Positions 11,325-23,900 of a DNA stretch of 64,000 nt are shown in pieces. A program made the position numbers and the translations under genes. The stretch lies in NCBI GenBank assembly GCA_024449915.1, contig JAMZAV010002180.1, forward strand, positions 1 to 64,000. The letters are read 5' to 3'. Under the pieces are notes generated by a model that worked only from the letters and a program-made list of their open reading frames with translations, was not told where the DNA came from and ran no database searches. Source of the stretch: Sweltsa coloradensis. Lineage: Eukaryota > Arthropoda > Insecta > Plecoptera > Chloroperlidae. Position 1 is the stretch's first letter. Every line of letters starts with the position of its first letter.

Positions 11325-12290
11325 TTGGGAGCCCTTTGGGAGACAAAGGGAGGCTAAAATCGTGGGAAGCATGGCCCTCTTGTACGGGTCCATGAATACG
11401 AATTTTTCAATCTATCCATTGGTAGACCAAAGGGCGGCGTGGCTCATGCTCTCATTAGCACGACTATGAATTCTAGTGGAAAAAAAATGTTGCCCCGACC
11501 TCTCTTGAAATGTTTGTACTTATACTAATGTGTACTCTCGGTTCTTCCACAGAGAAGATGTAGTTCAAACTAATCAACCAAGAAATAATTCAGCATCCCA
11601 AGACGTCATGGAACTACTTTCAAATAACGCCAAGACCGGAACCGTCACCTGCAATATCGAAGATATTCTTGCTGTATCGAAACAGGGCGTAGAAGGTGTT
11701 ACAGGTAAAGCCACGACAAAAGGTGGGGAATTGTCTGTAGTCCCACCACTTGGTTGGACCGAAGCCAAAACTTACAACCCTCAACCGTCAATTGTCAACC
11801 CTGTGGTATTACCGAAGACGATGAAGAACAATTAATACTTCTTTAAATAGAAGGTGTCTTCTTTATAACTGTTCCTTCCGACAAAAATATCGTACCAAAC
11901 GAGACCTAGCCTTCTAAAAATGAAACTAATTACGAAACTCAATCGACAAACATTTTCCCCATGATAATCGCCGTCGACGAATTCATCCAACAATGCTGGT
12001 CATCTGCGTATGGAAACGCCTTTTAAGTTGTTGATGGCCACGATGGCATTAATAATTGTGATTAACCTGTTGTAAAACGTATCAAAACCCGTCAGTTGAC
12101 TTGCACATCGCGCTTTACTTTATGTGGAGACAATATTATATTCGTCACATCATTTCATGTAATGTCACTGTATGAACCCTTGATATTTTTTTATCAAAAC
12201 AAAAAAGTAGAAGTATAAATAAAAGAAGTTGCACATCAGAATTTTGGGCCGGGACATTATTTCTTTTATTAATTACTTTTAAAAACCTAG
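11325..12290 (+). pseudogene. Module B copy 1: exon with splice acceptor (zinc-finger-family locus)
   Basis: The leader (GGAGCCCTTTGGGAGAC, then CGTGGGAAGCATGGCCCTC) and a pyrimidine tract end in a CTTCCACAG acceptor at 11552. The exon then reads EDVVQTNQPRNNSASQDV, an NIEDILAVSKQGVEGV core, PPLGWTEAKTYNPQPSIV and an acidic end (EDDEEQ in other copies). Here the expected frame is lost by one missing base near 11808, which yields a premature stop at 11835. The 3' part (TTCCCCATGAT, ATATGTGGA.ACAATATTATAT) is shared with every module B copy. The product family is unknown. Neighbouring modules suggest the N-terminal region of a zinc-finger protein. Confidence 0.6.
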
Positions 12291-13460
12291 AATAGGATAT
12301 ACAAAGGACCAAATGGAGGCTGAAATCGTGGGAAGCATGGCCCTCTTGTACGGATCTATGAATAAGACATTTTCGATCCACCCATTGGGAGCCCTGTTGG
12401 AGACCGAAGCGAAGCTGAAATCGTGGGAAAGCATGGCCCTCTTGTACGGGTCTATTAATACAAATTTTTCAATCTATATATTGGTAGACCGAAGGGCTGA
12501 TGTTCTCATTAGGACGACTATGAATTCTAGTGGAAAAAAAATGTTGCCCCGATCTCTCTTGAAATGTTTGTACTTAAACTAATGTGTACTCTCGGTTCTT
12601 CCACATGGAAGATGTAGTTCAAACTGATCAACCAAGAAATAATTCAGCATCCCAAGACGTCATAGAAATATTTTCAAAAAACGCCAAAAACGGAGCCGTC
12701 GCCTGTAATATAGAAGATAAACTTGCTGTATTAAACAGGGCGTAGAAGGTAAAGTTATGACTCCACGCGGGAAATTGTGTGTAGACCCACCACTTGGTTA
12801 AAGCCAAGCCGAGACTTACAACCCTCCACCATCAATTGTCAACCGTGTGGTAACTACCGAAAACGATGAAGAACAAATAAATCTTCTATAAAAGGCAGGA
12901 TTATACTTTATAACTGTTTCTTCCGAAAAAATATCGAACAAAACGAGACCTAGCCTTCTAAAAATGAAACTAATTACGAAACTCAATCGACAAACATTTT
13001 CCCCATGATACTCGCCATCGACGATAAAGATGTACCAGAATATCATCCAAAGTCTTCAAGTTTTTTCCCTTTGTCCGTTTATGTTGACAAAAATATATTT
13101 CTAAACGGGACCTTTCCCTACAAGACTATGTAACGAGTATTGAAAACCAAACGAATTCATCTAACAATGCTGGTCGTCTGCGTATGGAAACCCCCTCTTA
13201 GTTGTTCATGGCCACGATGGAATTAATAACTGTAATTAAACTGTTATAAGACGTATCAAAACCCTTCATGTGACTTGCAGATCCCGCTTAACTATATGTG
13301 GAAATAATATTATATTCGTTACAACATTTCATGTAATGTCACTGTAATAACCACGGACCTTTTTTATCAAAAAAAAATAGTATAAATAAAAGAATTTGTA
13401 CATCAGAATTTTTGGCCGGGACATTACTTCATTTATTAACCACTTTTAATAACCTTGTTT
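12291..13460 (+). pseudogene. Module B copy 2
   Basis: This is a direct tandem copy of the preceding module, offset by about 970 bp at the GGAGGCTGAAATCGTGGGA landmark. The acceptor is retained in weakened form (CTTCCACATGGAAG instead of CCACAGAGAAG, losing the AG). Small indels break the exon frame after GAAGATAAACTTGCTGT. The 3' non-coding segment is complete. This copy is clearly dead. Confidence 0.6.
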
Positions 13461-13519
13461 AAACTGAAATCGAGCGAAGCTAGGCCCTCTTGTACGGGTC
13501 CACAAAAACGAATTTTTCA

Positions 13520-16500
13520 TTCTATTCATTGGTGTGTCTCACTTGTGAAACAAAGTTCCATCATGCTCCTACCATACTGCATGCAAGAGAACACACACGG
13601 ACGATAAACCATGTGTTTTTCTCACTTGTGAAACATAGTTCTATCTAGATCCTACCTTACTGCATACAAGAGAACACACACGGACGATAAACAATGTGTT
13701 TGTCTCACTTGTGAAACAAAGTTCCATCCTGGCTCTCACCTCACTACACACAATCGAACACACACGGACGATAAACAATATTTTTGTCTCTCATGCGAAG
13801 AAATGTTCCACCTAGCTCTCACTTCACTACACAAGCGAACACACACGGACGATAAACAATATTTTTGTCTCACTTGTAAAACAAAGTTCCACATAGCTTC
13901 TACCTTACAACATACGAGAGAACACATACGGACGATAAACAATGTATTTGTCTCACTTGTGAAGCAAAGTTTCATCCTGGCTCTCACCTCACTACACACA
14001 ATCGAACACACACGGACGATAAACAATATTTTTGTCTCACATGCGAAGCAAAGTTCCACCTAGCTTTCTCACTTAACAACATACAAGCAAAAAAACATAC
14101 GGACGATAAACAAGTATTTGTCTCACTTGTGAAGCAAAGTTCCACATAGCTCCCACCTACAAAAGAAAACACACACGGACGATAAACAATGTATTTGTCT
14201 CACTTGTGAAAACAAATGTCCATCTAGCTCTACCTTACAACATACACGATACACAACCACGAAAACAATATTTTCTCACTTTTGAACAACTCACTGTCTA
14301 CCTACACAACAAATGAACACACGACAAACGATAAACAAGTTTTTGTCTCACATGCAAACAAAGTTCCACTAGCTCTACTTACTGCACACAAGAGTACAAC
14401 ACGACGTAAACAACTTATTTTTGTCTCACATGCGAACAAAGTTCCACTAGCCTTCACTTCAACTAACACAACAACAGACACGGACGATAACAATATGTTT
14501 TCTCAACTTTGAACAAAGTTTCACATAGCTCTAACTTTTACACATAAGCGAGCACAACGGACGAAACAATATTTGTCCTCACTGCAAAGAAGTTCCCATA
14601 GCTTTCCTTACTAACAAATCAAAACACACAAGACGAAAACAATTTTTGTCTACGTAAAAAATGTTCCACTAGCTCACTTCATATAAGAACACACGACGAA
14701 AGCAAGTGTCTCACTGTGAAAACAAGTTCACTACACCTAACACAGAGAAAAACAATAATTTTTGTCTCATTTGAAAAAGTTCACTAGCTCTCACCTTACT
14801 ACACAACGAAACAACGGACGATAAACAATATTTTGTCTAATGCGAAGCAAAGTTTCTCCTAAGCTCTACTTCACTGATAAACAAACACAAACGGACGATA
14901 AGCAATTGTTTGCTCACTTGTGAAACAAAGTTCCACAGGCTCACATACTACTACAAACGAAACCACGGACGATAAAAATTGTTTGTCTCACATTACAACA
15001 AAGTTTCCAATAGCTTCTTCCTACAACATACGAGAAACACCACGGACGAAAACAATGTTTTGTCTACTTTGCAAACAAAGTTCCACATAGCTCCTACCTT
15101 ACAACACAATCGAACACACACGGACTAAACAATATTTGCTACATTGTGAAGCAAAGATTCACCTACTCTCACTTATACATACAAAGAACACACACGGACG
15201 AAAAAAATGTTTGTCTACTGTGAAACAAAGTTCATCTAGTCCTACCTTACACATACAACAGAGATACACAACGTTACATAAACAAATCACATCCAGTTTG
15301 TTCCCCTTGTACAACAAAGTTTCACTAAAACATCACTTCACCTACAAACATGAAAACCAACATAACAATATTTGTTCACTGGAAACAAAGTTCACATAGC
15401 TCTCACTTACAACATACAAGGAACTTACACGGACGATAACAATATTCTGTCTCACATTGAAAGCAAGTTCATAACATTTCACTAAACAAACGACAAGCAC
15501 ACACATCATACGATAAACAATTATTGTCTCACTTGTAACAAATCCACTAGCTCCTACTACAATATACAAATGTAACACTTAACATCATCAAAGCAACTTT
15601 TCTCATTAGGAACAAAGTTCACTGCTAACATACTAAACAAATTTACAGCAACGGTGAAAACAATTATTTGCCCATTGCGAAACAAAGTTTCCTAGCTCCA
15701 CCTTACAACAAAACGAATGACACAGGACGATAACAATTGTTTGTCTCACTTGAAGCAAAGTTCCATCAGCTCTAGCTTTAACCAACAAGCAACACACACG
15801 ACGATAAACAATGTTTTGTCTCACTTGGAAGCAAGTTCCACTGCTTTTCTACCACATCAACAACGACAAAAACGGACGATTGCAATGATTATGTCTCACG
15901 AAGCATAATTCACCAGCTCTACACTACAACAAACAAATTCACGAGAAGAAAGTTTTTCTCACTTTAACAAATCACCTAGCTCACCTGACAAACAATTTAG
16001 ACACACACGGACAAAGAATTTTGCTCTCATTCGAACAAAGTCCACAGCTTTAACAAATTTTGCTAACACGAGAAATAAAACTTATTTCACTCAAACGGAC
16101 AACACGACTAGCTCTATTTTCACACTAACAAATCACACGGACAAAACAATATTTGTTCTTGCAAACAAGTTCCACATGTTTCCACTTTAACAACAAGTCA
16201 TAGACCACCTGACGATAACAATGTTTGCTCACTAAACAAAGTTCTCTAGCTTTACAAGTTCCACCTACACAAACACAGGACGAAACCAAGATTAACACTG
16301 TGAACCACTTAACATAAGTTCCTACCTTCACTACAAGAAAACCGAACAAACAAGTGTCCACTTAAAATTAGTCCATTTGAACAAAGTTCCACTAAGTTCC
16401 TAAACAATACAGAAACAATATGTTCATGAAACAAAGTTCATTGCTCTACTTTAACAATTCACAATCACCTACAACACTAGAGACAACATAGTCCATTGTT

Positions 16501-18460
16501 TGATTCATGTAAACAAAGTTTATCTACTTCACCTTACAACATTACGAGAAAACTCATACGGACGATAAACAATGTATTTGTCTCACTTGTGAAACAAAGT
16601 TCCACATAGCTCCTACCTTACACATACGAAAACAACATGAACGAAAACAATGTGTTTGTCTCAATTTAACAAAGTTCCATCTGCTCCTTCCTTACTGCAT
16701 ACAAGAGTATACATTTCACGTACATAACAATGTCTGTCTCACTTGTGAAGCAAAGTTTCATCTGGCTACTCACCTCACTACAACACAATGAACACAACGA
16801 ACGAAAACAATATTTTTGTCTCCATGCGAAGCAAAGTTGCACCTACTCCACTTCACTACACACAAGCGAACTAACACGGACGATAAACAAAAGTTTCTCA
16901 ATTTTGAAGCCAAAGTTTCATAGCTCTAACTTTACATACACAAAGACACCAACGATAAAACATTTTTTCAACGAGAAAGCAATTTCCACCTAGCTTTAAC
17001 ATTCACAACACAAGACAACACACGAGAAAAAATATTTTGTCTCACATGAAAATGTTCCACCTAGCTCTCATTCACTTCACACAAGCGAACAACACGACGA
17101 AAACAATATTTGTCTCACTGCGAAGCAAAGTTCTCCTAGCTCTACTTCATAACTCAAAGGACACACACGGACGATAAGCAATTGTTTTCCCTTGTGAAAC
17201 AAAGTTCCACATAGCTTCTACCTTACAGCATACAAGAGTACACACACGTACGATAAACAATTTTTTGTCTCACTTGTGAAGCAAAGTTGCACCAAGCTCT
17301 CACTTCACTACACACAAGCGAACTGACACGGACGATAAACAATATTTTTCTACATCGAAGCAAAGTTCCCCCTAGCTTTAACTTACTACACACAAGCGAA
17401 ACAACCACGACAAAAAAATTTTTGTCTCACATGCAAAACAAGTTCCACATAGCTTTCTCACTACACACAAGCGAACACACACTGACGATAAACAAATTTG
17501 TCTACATGCGAAGAAAGTTTCACCTAGCTTTATCTCACAATCAAACGGACACACACGGACGATAAGCAATGTGTTTGTCACACTTGTGAAACAAAGTTCC
17601 ACATAGCTCCTACCTTACAACATACGAGAGAACACACACGGACGATAAACAATTAATTTGGCTCACTTGTGAAGCAAAGATTCATACAAGCTCTCACCTT
17701 ACTACACACAAAAGTACACACACGGACGATAAATAATAAGTTTGTCTCACTTGTGAAGCAAAGTTTCACCTAGCTCTCACTTAAAGACGCACAAGCGAAC
17801 ACACACGGACGATAAACAATAAGTTTATCTCACATGCGAAGCAAAGTTGCACCTAGCTCTCACTTCACTACACACAAGCGAACTGACACGGACGATAAAC
17901 AATATTTTTGTCTCACATGCGAAGCAAAGTTCCACCTAGCTCTCACTTCACTACACAAGCGAACACACACGGACGATAAACAATATTTTTGTCTCACTTG
18001 TGAAACAAAGTTCCATACTAGCTTTCACCTTACTACACACAAAAGAACACACACGGACGATAAATAATACGTTTGGCTCACTTGTGAAACAAAATTCCAC
18101 CTAGCTCTCACTTCACTACACACAAGCGAACACACGGACGAAAAACAATATTTTTGTCTCACATGCAAAGCAAAGTTTCTCCTAGCTCTTACTTCACTAC
18201 ACTCAAACGGACACACACGGACGATAAGCAATGTGTTTGTCACACTTGTGAAACAAAGTTCCACATAGCTCCTACCTTACAACATACGAGAGAACACACA
18301 CGGACGATAAACAATAATTTGTCTCACTTGTGAAGAAAAGTTTCATACAAGCTCTCACCTCACTTCACACAAAAGAACACACACGGACTACAAACAATAA
18401 GTTTGTCTCACTTGTGATGCAAAGTTCCATCCAAGCTCTCACCTCAGTAAAAAAAAGAAA
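13520..18460 (+). pseudogene. Decayed C2H2 zinc-finger array, type 1 (about 84-bp repeats)
   Basis: Units repeat every 81-84 bp, close to the 28 codons of one C2H2 finger. The best-preserved stretch (about 17834-18067) reads two fingers with C-x2-C-x3-F and H-x3-H spacing: YFCLTCETKFH, an L-T-T-H-K-R-T-H end, and linker T-D-D-K-Q in place of the usual T-G-E-K-P. Some units lack one residue between the second Cys and first His. Frames shift between units, so no long protein survives. About 13520-14200 and 17560-18460 are well preserved, while about 14200-17560 is full of one- to three-base losses. It would have encoded a many-fingered nucleic-acid-binding protein. Confidence 0.75.
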
Positions 18461-18499
18461 TCTTCTAACAACAACAATAAAAACATGAAAGAAGTTTTT

Positions 18500-19095
18500 T
18501 TTAATTGTACGTCTCTATCTGTTGCATTTGCACCCCTGCACAACACCGCCTTACAACGCATAAGAACATCAACAGTGGAGTAAAAATAAGCCAGAACACG
18601 TAACACTATAGTTTTCTCACTGAAGCAAGTTCACCAGCTCTCATTACAGAAAGCACAGTGCGAAACAAGACGAAAATTGTTTACCTATTGAAGTAAAACA
18701 TCCTGCACTTTACCCCTTGATTACAAAACAACAACACGTAGATAAAAATATTTAGCCATGGAAACCAGAGTTAAAACCACTGCACTACTACCCCTTGCAA
18801 ATGACACGAAAAACAATATGGAGTAAAAAGTCCACGGATGTTTTAAAGGAGCCAGGAGCGATAAACATAAGTTATCAATCTTCATATACTGCTTAATCAT
18901 TAGAACATCAACAGTGGAGTAAAAGTAAGCAAGAACGCTTACACTTTAGTTAAAACCACTGCACTACACCCTCCTTGCATTACAAAAATTCAACAGTGGA
19001 GTAAAAGTAAGCCAGGATGCTTACACTTAAGTTATCAACCTTGCACAACACCCGCCTTACAACGCATGAGAAGATCAACAGTGGAGTAAAAGTTA
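18500..19095 (+). pseudogene. Decayed zinc-finger array, type 2, short block
   Basis: The landmark ATCAACAGTGGAGTAAAAGT recurs, together with CTGCACTACACC and CCTTGCATTACA segments. It belongs to the array type at 43340-43970 and 46020-46660. Here many bases are missing relative to those copies. No open finger remains. Confidence 0.55.
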
Positions 19096-19184
19096 ATTGC
19101 TGGTGTAATTTCTAGTTACATTTTACTACAACTATATGAGCAGTTATGATTCGATATACATTTGTTTCTGTGTATGATGTGAGT

Positions 19185-19345
19185 GCATGATCAATGCTCA
19201 GAAAAAGAAGCTGCAATAGGTGCAGCCACAGAAAGAACCTACTCGGTCCAGCTCCTCTGTGACTGCTATCCTATAGGCTGTTAATACTACTGATCCTGCT
19301 TTATGCTTCGATCTGAAAGTGCTTATGAGTTGTTGTAGATTGTGG
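19185..19345 (+). repeat. Dispersed repeat shared with 61312-61470
   Basis: GATCAATGCTCAGAAAAAGA, AGAACCTACTCGGTCCAGCT, GTGACTGCTA and CTTCGATCTGAAA occur in the same order near 61312, and in shorter form near 10095. No coding frame is visible. Confidence 0.65.
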
Positions 19346-19399
19346 TTGTAAATGCAAATAATCTTCATTCATTCTCCATGTTGATGCCATTTCCTTGGG

Positions 19400-19735
19400 C
19401 TTGGTTCAATGAATACGAATTTTTCAATCTATCCATTGGTAGACCAAAGGGCGGCGAATGGAAGCTGAAATCGTGGGAAGCATGGCCCTCTTGTACGGGT
19501 CAATAAATAAGACATTTTCAAATCTATCCGTTTGTAGACCGAAGGGCGGCGTGGCTGATGCTCTATGAATTCTAGTGGAAAAAAATATTGCCCCGACCTC
19601 TCTTGAAATGTTTGTACTTATTCTAATGTGTAACATCGCTTCTTCCACAAGGGAAGATGTAGACGTCACCAAGACCGGAGCCGTCGCCTGTAATATCGAA
19701 GATATTCTTGTTGTCCTCCTAAGACCCAGCGTCGC
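19400..19735 (+). pseudogene. Module B copy 3, truncated
   Basis: It carries the AATTTTTCAATCTATCCATT leader, the TTGCCCCGACCTCTC segment and a weakened acceptor region (CTTCCACAAGGGAAGATGTAG). The exon stops after the NIEDIL segment and then diverges. The rest of the module is missing. Confidence 0.55.
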
Positions 19736-19739
19736 CTAG

Positions 19740-20785
19740 GAGAGACACTAAATAGGGCATTAGAAAATAATTAAATGGTTGATCTAGAGATGCGAGCCAG
19801 GCACTACATTAGTTAATTTAGTTGCCAACAGATGGTAACTATAGTTACAAATTGTCCAACTTACAAAAAAAACTAAAACTGAAGCTGTTATCTTCTCCTA
19901 CTTTTATGAAATTTTATTCAAGATGGCCGTGGAATGGTAATTATGCTGTAATTAATTCTAGTTGCTGTCAAATTGAATGATACAAACATTATTTCAATAC
20001 TAGAACATTGTGTTAACAAGATGCAATCGGGTTTTTTACTCGTTGAGAATACAACAATGCAACATGCAATATTCCATGTTCCCATGGGCGACATGGGTCT
20101 CAAGTTGGAACACTTATAAACACTCAAACATTCATAGTAATTTTCATGTAGTTTTCTTAGGGTAATGTCTGTTAATTTACGACAACAATGAGCAGCTTGT
20201 TGTTACTTTAAATTACAATTTAAAGATCATATTTATGCTTAAAATTAACTGCAAATTGTCAAACTAAAAAATCTTAATTAACATGCCATGTATGTTTCAT
20301 AACTTTTAATAATTAATTGGCTTACATCTTTAGATCTATGCTTTGAACTGATACATGTATAAAGAATTTATCTTCATTTTATTTATGCATTTATTGGCTT
20401 GTTTAATAATTATCAAAATTTTAAAAAATTTCATTAGCAACAAGCGGCAAAAAAAAGAAGCTAAATGAAAGACAGGCAAAATTTGTAGAAATTAAGACAT
20501 TTTCAAATCTATCAGTTGTAGACGTCAAGAGACGTTTGCTATTGAGACCTATGAATTCCTATAGGAGACACAAAGCTTTGGCCTAATGTCTGGAATTTTG
20601 TCTTATTTTTTAACTTTTTTTCATCAAAAGAGAACTGACCATGACTTACTTTTTAAATATTCGGTCTGTGAGGATAGAATAGCGTAGAAAGGGTGCGGTA
20701 GCCAGATAGTTGGGAACCCTGTAGACCGGAACTTCTGAACCAACGGACCTAATTCGAGACTTACAACCCATGTCACCCAAGGTTT
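19740..20785. other. Unrecognised AT-rich spacer
   Basis: A 69-codon minus-strand frame (19918-20127) is unrecognised. I see no gene, RNA or transposon terminus. Confidence 0.5.
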
Positions 20786-20799
20786 CAGCCTAAGGATGT

Positions 20800-21110
20800 A
20801 AGACGATAAAACAATAATACTTCTGAAAATAGCAGGTGTCTACTTTGTAACTGCTCCTTCCGACAAAAATATCGTACAACGCAGCCTGTCAATCTAGAGC
20901 TGGATGAAACCGCCTTGACCCTGGCTGAGGGTCGTAACACCTCGGAGTCACCACGGACAATAGGGGAAGAAGAAGATGATGACGTCGACACTCAACCAGG
21001 GACAACTCTCAATGCTGATGACGACACAAACTGCACTTCTCCATCCAACCATATCAAAGAAAGAGAAAAATGATTGTTTGTGGAATATCTGTTTCATATG
21101 ATTTGAACTA
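20800..21110 (+). pseudogene. Module H acidic block, single diverged copy
   Basis: It reads the recurring LELDET..TLAEGRNTSESP and GEEEDDDVDT core, then a TSPSN.IKEREK tail and GGAATATC. Compared with the arrays downstream it is more diverged (GTCGTAACACC, CTCAACCAGG). It has no start of its own. Confidence 0.6.
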
Positions 21111-21269
21111 ATTATACATTACCTATGAAGGCAATTTATTATAGACAGGGATCCATTAGAAGTTTGTCTAAAATTGTGTGCCAAAATGGATCTTAAGATA
21201 CCGATCATCCAAAAGTGTTCTTAGTGTTCAGATCATTGCTTTCTACCTCAAGGTAGACATTTGTATCCT

Positions 21270-21485
21270 GAGTGGCTAAAACCAACTAGTGGACAAGCAG
21301 CTGTTGAACCACACATACAATGTCCCGCTGGCTAACACTCGCCCTTGTTTCACTGTTCATCTGGAGCCCAGGCTATTAACAACGCGGCTTGTCCAGCTTA
21401 AGCTGGATGAAACCCCTTTGGCCCCGGCTGAGGGTCGGAAAATCTCGGATTCACCTGGGACAATAGGTGTTATATCGAAGATATT
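21270..21485 (+). pseudogene. Module H upstream half (NVPLANTRP...LELDETP) fused to module B text
   Basis: The frame reads a VPLANTRPCFTVHLEPRLL segment and LKLDETPLAPAEGRKISDSP, then passes straight into the module B core (TGTTATATCGAAGATATTTC). The same H-to-B fusion recurs in all 1.12-kb units downstream, so the fusion predates that amplification. Confidence 0.6.
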
Positions 21486-22265
21486 TCAGCTGTATCAAAA
21501 CAGGGCGTAGAAGGTGTTGCAGGTAAAGCCACGACTCAATGTGGGAATCGTCTGTAGACCCACCACTTGCTTGGACCCAAGCCAAGACTTAAACCCCCAA
21601 CCGTCAATCGTCAACCCTGTGGTAATTACTGAAGACGATGAAAACCAATAATACTTCTGAAAATGGCAGGTGTCTTCTTTATAACTTTCCTTCCGACAAA
21701 AATACCGTACCAAAAGAAACCTAGCCTCCTAAAAATCAAACTAATGATAAAACTCAATCGAAAATCTTTTCCTCCATACTACTCGCCGTCGACGATAAAG
21801 ATGTACCAAAATATCTTCCAAAGTCGTCAAGTTTTTTCCCTTTGACCGTTTCTGTTGACAAAAATATGTTTCTAAACGGGAACATTCCATACAATACAAA
21901 GTAACGAGTATTGCAAACCAAACGAATTCATCTAACAATGCTGGTCGTCTGCATATGGAAACTCCTTCTTAGTTGTTAATGGCCACGTTGGCATTAATTA
22001 TTGTAATAAAACTGTTGTAAGACGTATCAAAACCAGTCAGTTGACTTGCCCATCCCGCTTTACTATATGTGGAAACAATATTATCGTTGGGTGTCTAGTA
22101 ACACTAGACACCCAACGATATTATATTCATAACATCATTTCATGTAATGTCACTGTAATAACCTCGGACCTTTTTTTTTACAACAATTAAAATGTAGTAT
22201 GAATGAAAGAAGATTCACATCAGAATTTTGGACCAGGGCATTACTTCCTTTATTAACCACTTTTA
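21470..22265 (+). pseudogene. Module B copy 4, lacking its 5' exon part
   Basis: It begins inside the exon core (a CAGGGCGTAGAAGGTGTTGC segment) and retains the full 3' non-coding segment. A short palindromic insertion splits the ACAATATTATATTC landmark. Confidence 0.6.
22085..22117. mobile_element. 33-bp perfect palindromic insertion flanked by 7-bp direct repeats
   Basis: Two 15-base arms (CGTTGGGTGTCTAGT and its complement) surround AAC. ATATTAT lies directly on both sides (22078-22084 and 22118-22124). Other module B copies have a single uninterrupted ATATTATATTC here, so the palindrome plus one ATATTAT is an addition. It could be a transposon reduced to its terminal inverted repeats. 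Confidence 0.8.
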
Positions 22266-22269
22266 GTAA

Positions 22270-22785
22270 CCTTGTAAACAAACGACCAAATGGAGGCTGA
22301 AATTGTAGGAAGCATGGCCTTCTTGTACGGGTCAATGAATAAGATATTTTCGATCTATCAATTAGTAGACCAAAGGACGGTGTGGCTGATGCTCCCATTA
22401 GCACGACTATGAATTCAAGTGGAAAAAAATTGTTGCCCCGACCTCTCTTGAAATGTTTGTTCTTATACTAATGTGCACTCTTGGTTCCTCCACAGGGAAG
22501 ATGTAGTTTAAACTGATCCACTAAGGAATAATTCAGCATCCCCTTGGCATCATGGAACTATTTTCAAATAACGCCAAGCCCGGAGCCATCGCCTGTAATA
22601 TCGGAAATATTCTTGCTGTATTGAAACAGGGCATAGAAGGTGTTGCAGGTAAAGCCACGTTCAACGTGGGGAATGGTCTCTAGACCCACCACTTGGTTGG
22701 ACCCAATTCGAGACTTCAGCCTCAGCCGTCAATGATCAATCCTAAGGTAATTGAAGAAGAAGATAAGGAAAAAATAAAACTTACG
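22270..22785 (+). pseudogene. Module B copy 5, 5' part joined to module H array
   Basis: The leader, a good acceptor (GTTCCTCCACAG) and the exon up to GTAATTGAAGAAGAAGAT are present, then the sequence becomes the acidic array. An in-frame stop (GTAGTTTAAACTGA) sits just after the acceptor, where copy 1 has GTAGTTCAAACT, so this lineage was already non-coding when it spread. Confidence 0.6.
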
Positions 22786-23900
22786 AAAATGGCAGGTGTC
22801 TACTTTGTAACTTCTCCATCCAAAAAAAATATCGTACAACGCGGCCTGTTAAGCTAGAGCTGTATGAAACCCTCTTGGCCCTGGCTAAGGGTCGGAACAC
22901 CTCGGAGTCACCACGGACAATCGGGGAAGAAGAAGATGATGACGTCGACTCTAAACCAGGGACAAGTCTCAATGCTAATGACCACACAATCTGAAATTCT
23001 CCATCCAACCAGATCAAAGATAGAGAAAAAATATTGTCTGTAGAAGAGAAGGAAAAAATAATACTTCTGAAAATGGCAGGTGTCTACTATGTAACTGCTC
23101 CTTCCAATAAAAATATCGTACAACGCGGCCTGTCAAGCTAGAGCTGGATGAAACCCTCTTGGCCCTGGCTAAGGGTCGGAACACCTCGGAGTCACCACGG
23201 ACAAAAGGGGAAGAAGAAGATGATGACGTCGACACTGAACCAGGGACAAGTCTCAATGCTAATGACCACACAATCTGAAATTCTCCATCCAACCAGATCA
23301 AAGATAGAGAAAAAATATTGTCTGTAGAAGAGAAGGAAAAAATAATACTTCTGAAATGGCAGGTGTCTACTTTGTAACTGCTCCTTCCAATAAAAATATC
23401 GTACAACGCGGCCTGTCAAGCTAGAGCTGGATGAAACCCTCTTGGCCCTAGCTAAGGGTCGGAACACCTCGGAGTCACCACGGACAAAAGGGGAAGAAGA
23501 AGATGATGACGTCGACACTGAACCAGGGACAAGTCCCAATGCTAATGACCACACAATCTGAAATTCTCCATCCAACCAGATCAAAGATAGAGAAAAAATA
23601 TTGTCTGTAGAAGAGAAGGAAAAAATAATACTTCTGAAATGGCAGGTGTCTACTTTGTAACTGCTCCTTCCAATAAAAATATCGTACAACGCGGCCTGTC
23701 AAGCTAGCGCTGGATGAAACCCTCTTGGCCCTGGCTAAGGGTCGGAACACCTCCGAGTCACCACGGACAATAGGGGAAGAAGAAGATGATGACGTCGACA
23801 CTGAACCAGGGACAAGTCTCAAAGCTAATGACCACACAATCTGCACTTCTCCATCCAACCAGATCAAAGATAGAGAAAAAATATTGTTGTGGAATATCGG
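22785..23900 (+). repeat. Module H tandem array 1, four units of about 283 bp
   Basis: The CGGCCTGT landmark falls at 22842, 23127, 23409 and 23693. Each unit encodes LELDETLLALAKGRNTSESP, then GEEEDDDVDTEPGTSLNAND and QIKDREKILSVEEKEKIILL, then MAGVYFVTAPSNKNIVQRG in a frame shifted relative to the next unit. The first three units have a TGA where the last has TGC ACT. The matching minus-strand Ser-rich frames are shadows of this acidic coding text. Confidence 0.8.

Noticed and set aside
13736..14059. Minus-strand 107-codon Cys-rich frame in the finger array
   Set aside because: It is antisense of the type-1 finger repeat; the plus strand gives the C2H2 pattern.
13520..18460. CRISPR-like regular repeats
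   Set aside because: Units are about 84 bp without unique spacers and encode a finger pattern. The context is eukaryotic.
23014..23867. Minus-strand frames of 130-165 codons with poly-Ser tracts (GSVSTSSSSSSPIVRGDSEV type)
   Set aside because: They are exact antisense shadows of the acidic H blocks. They recur wherever those blocks occur and have no motif of their own.
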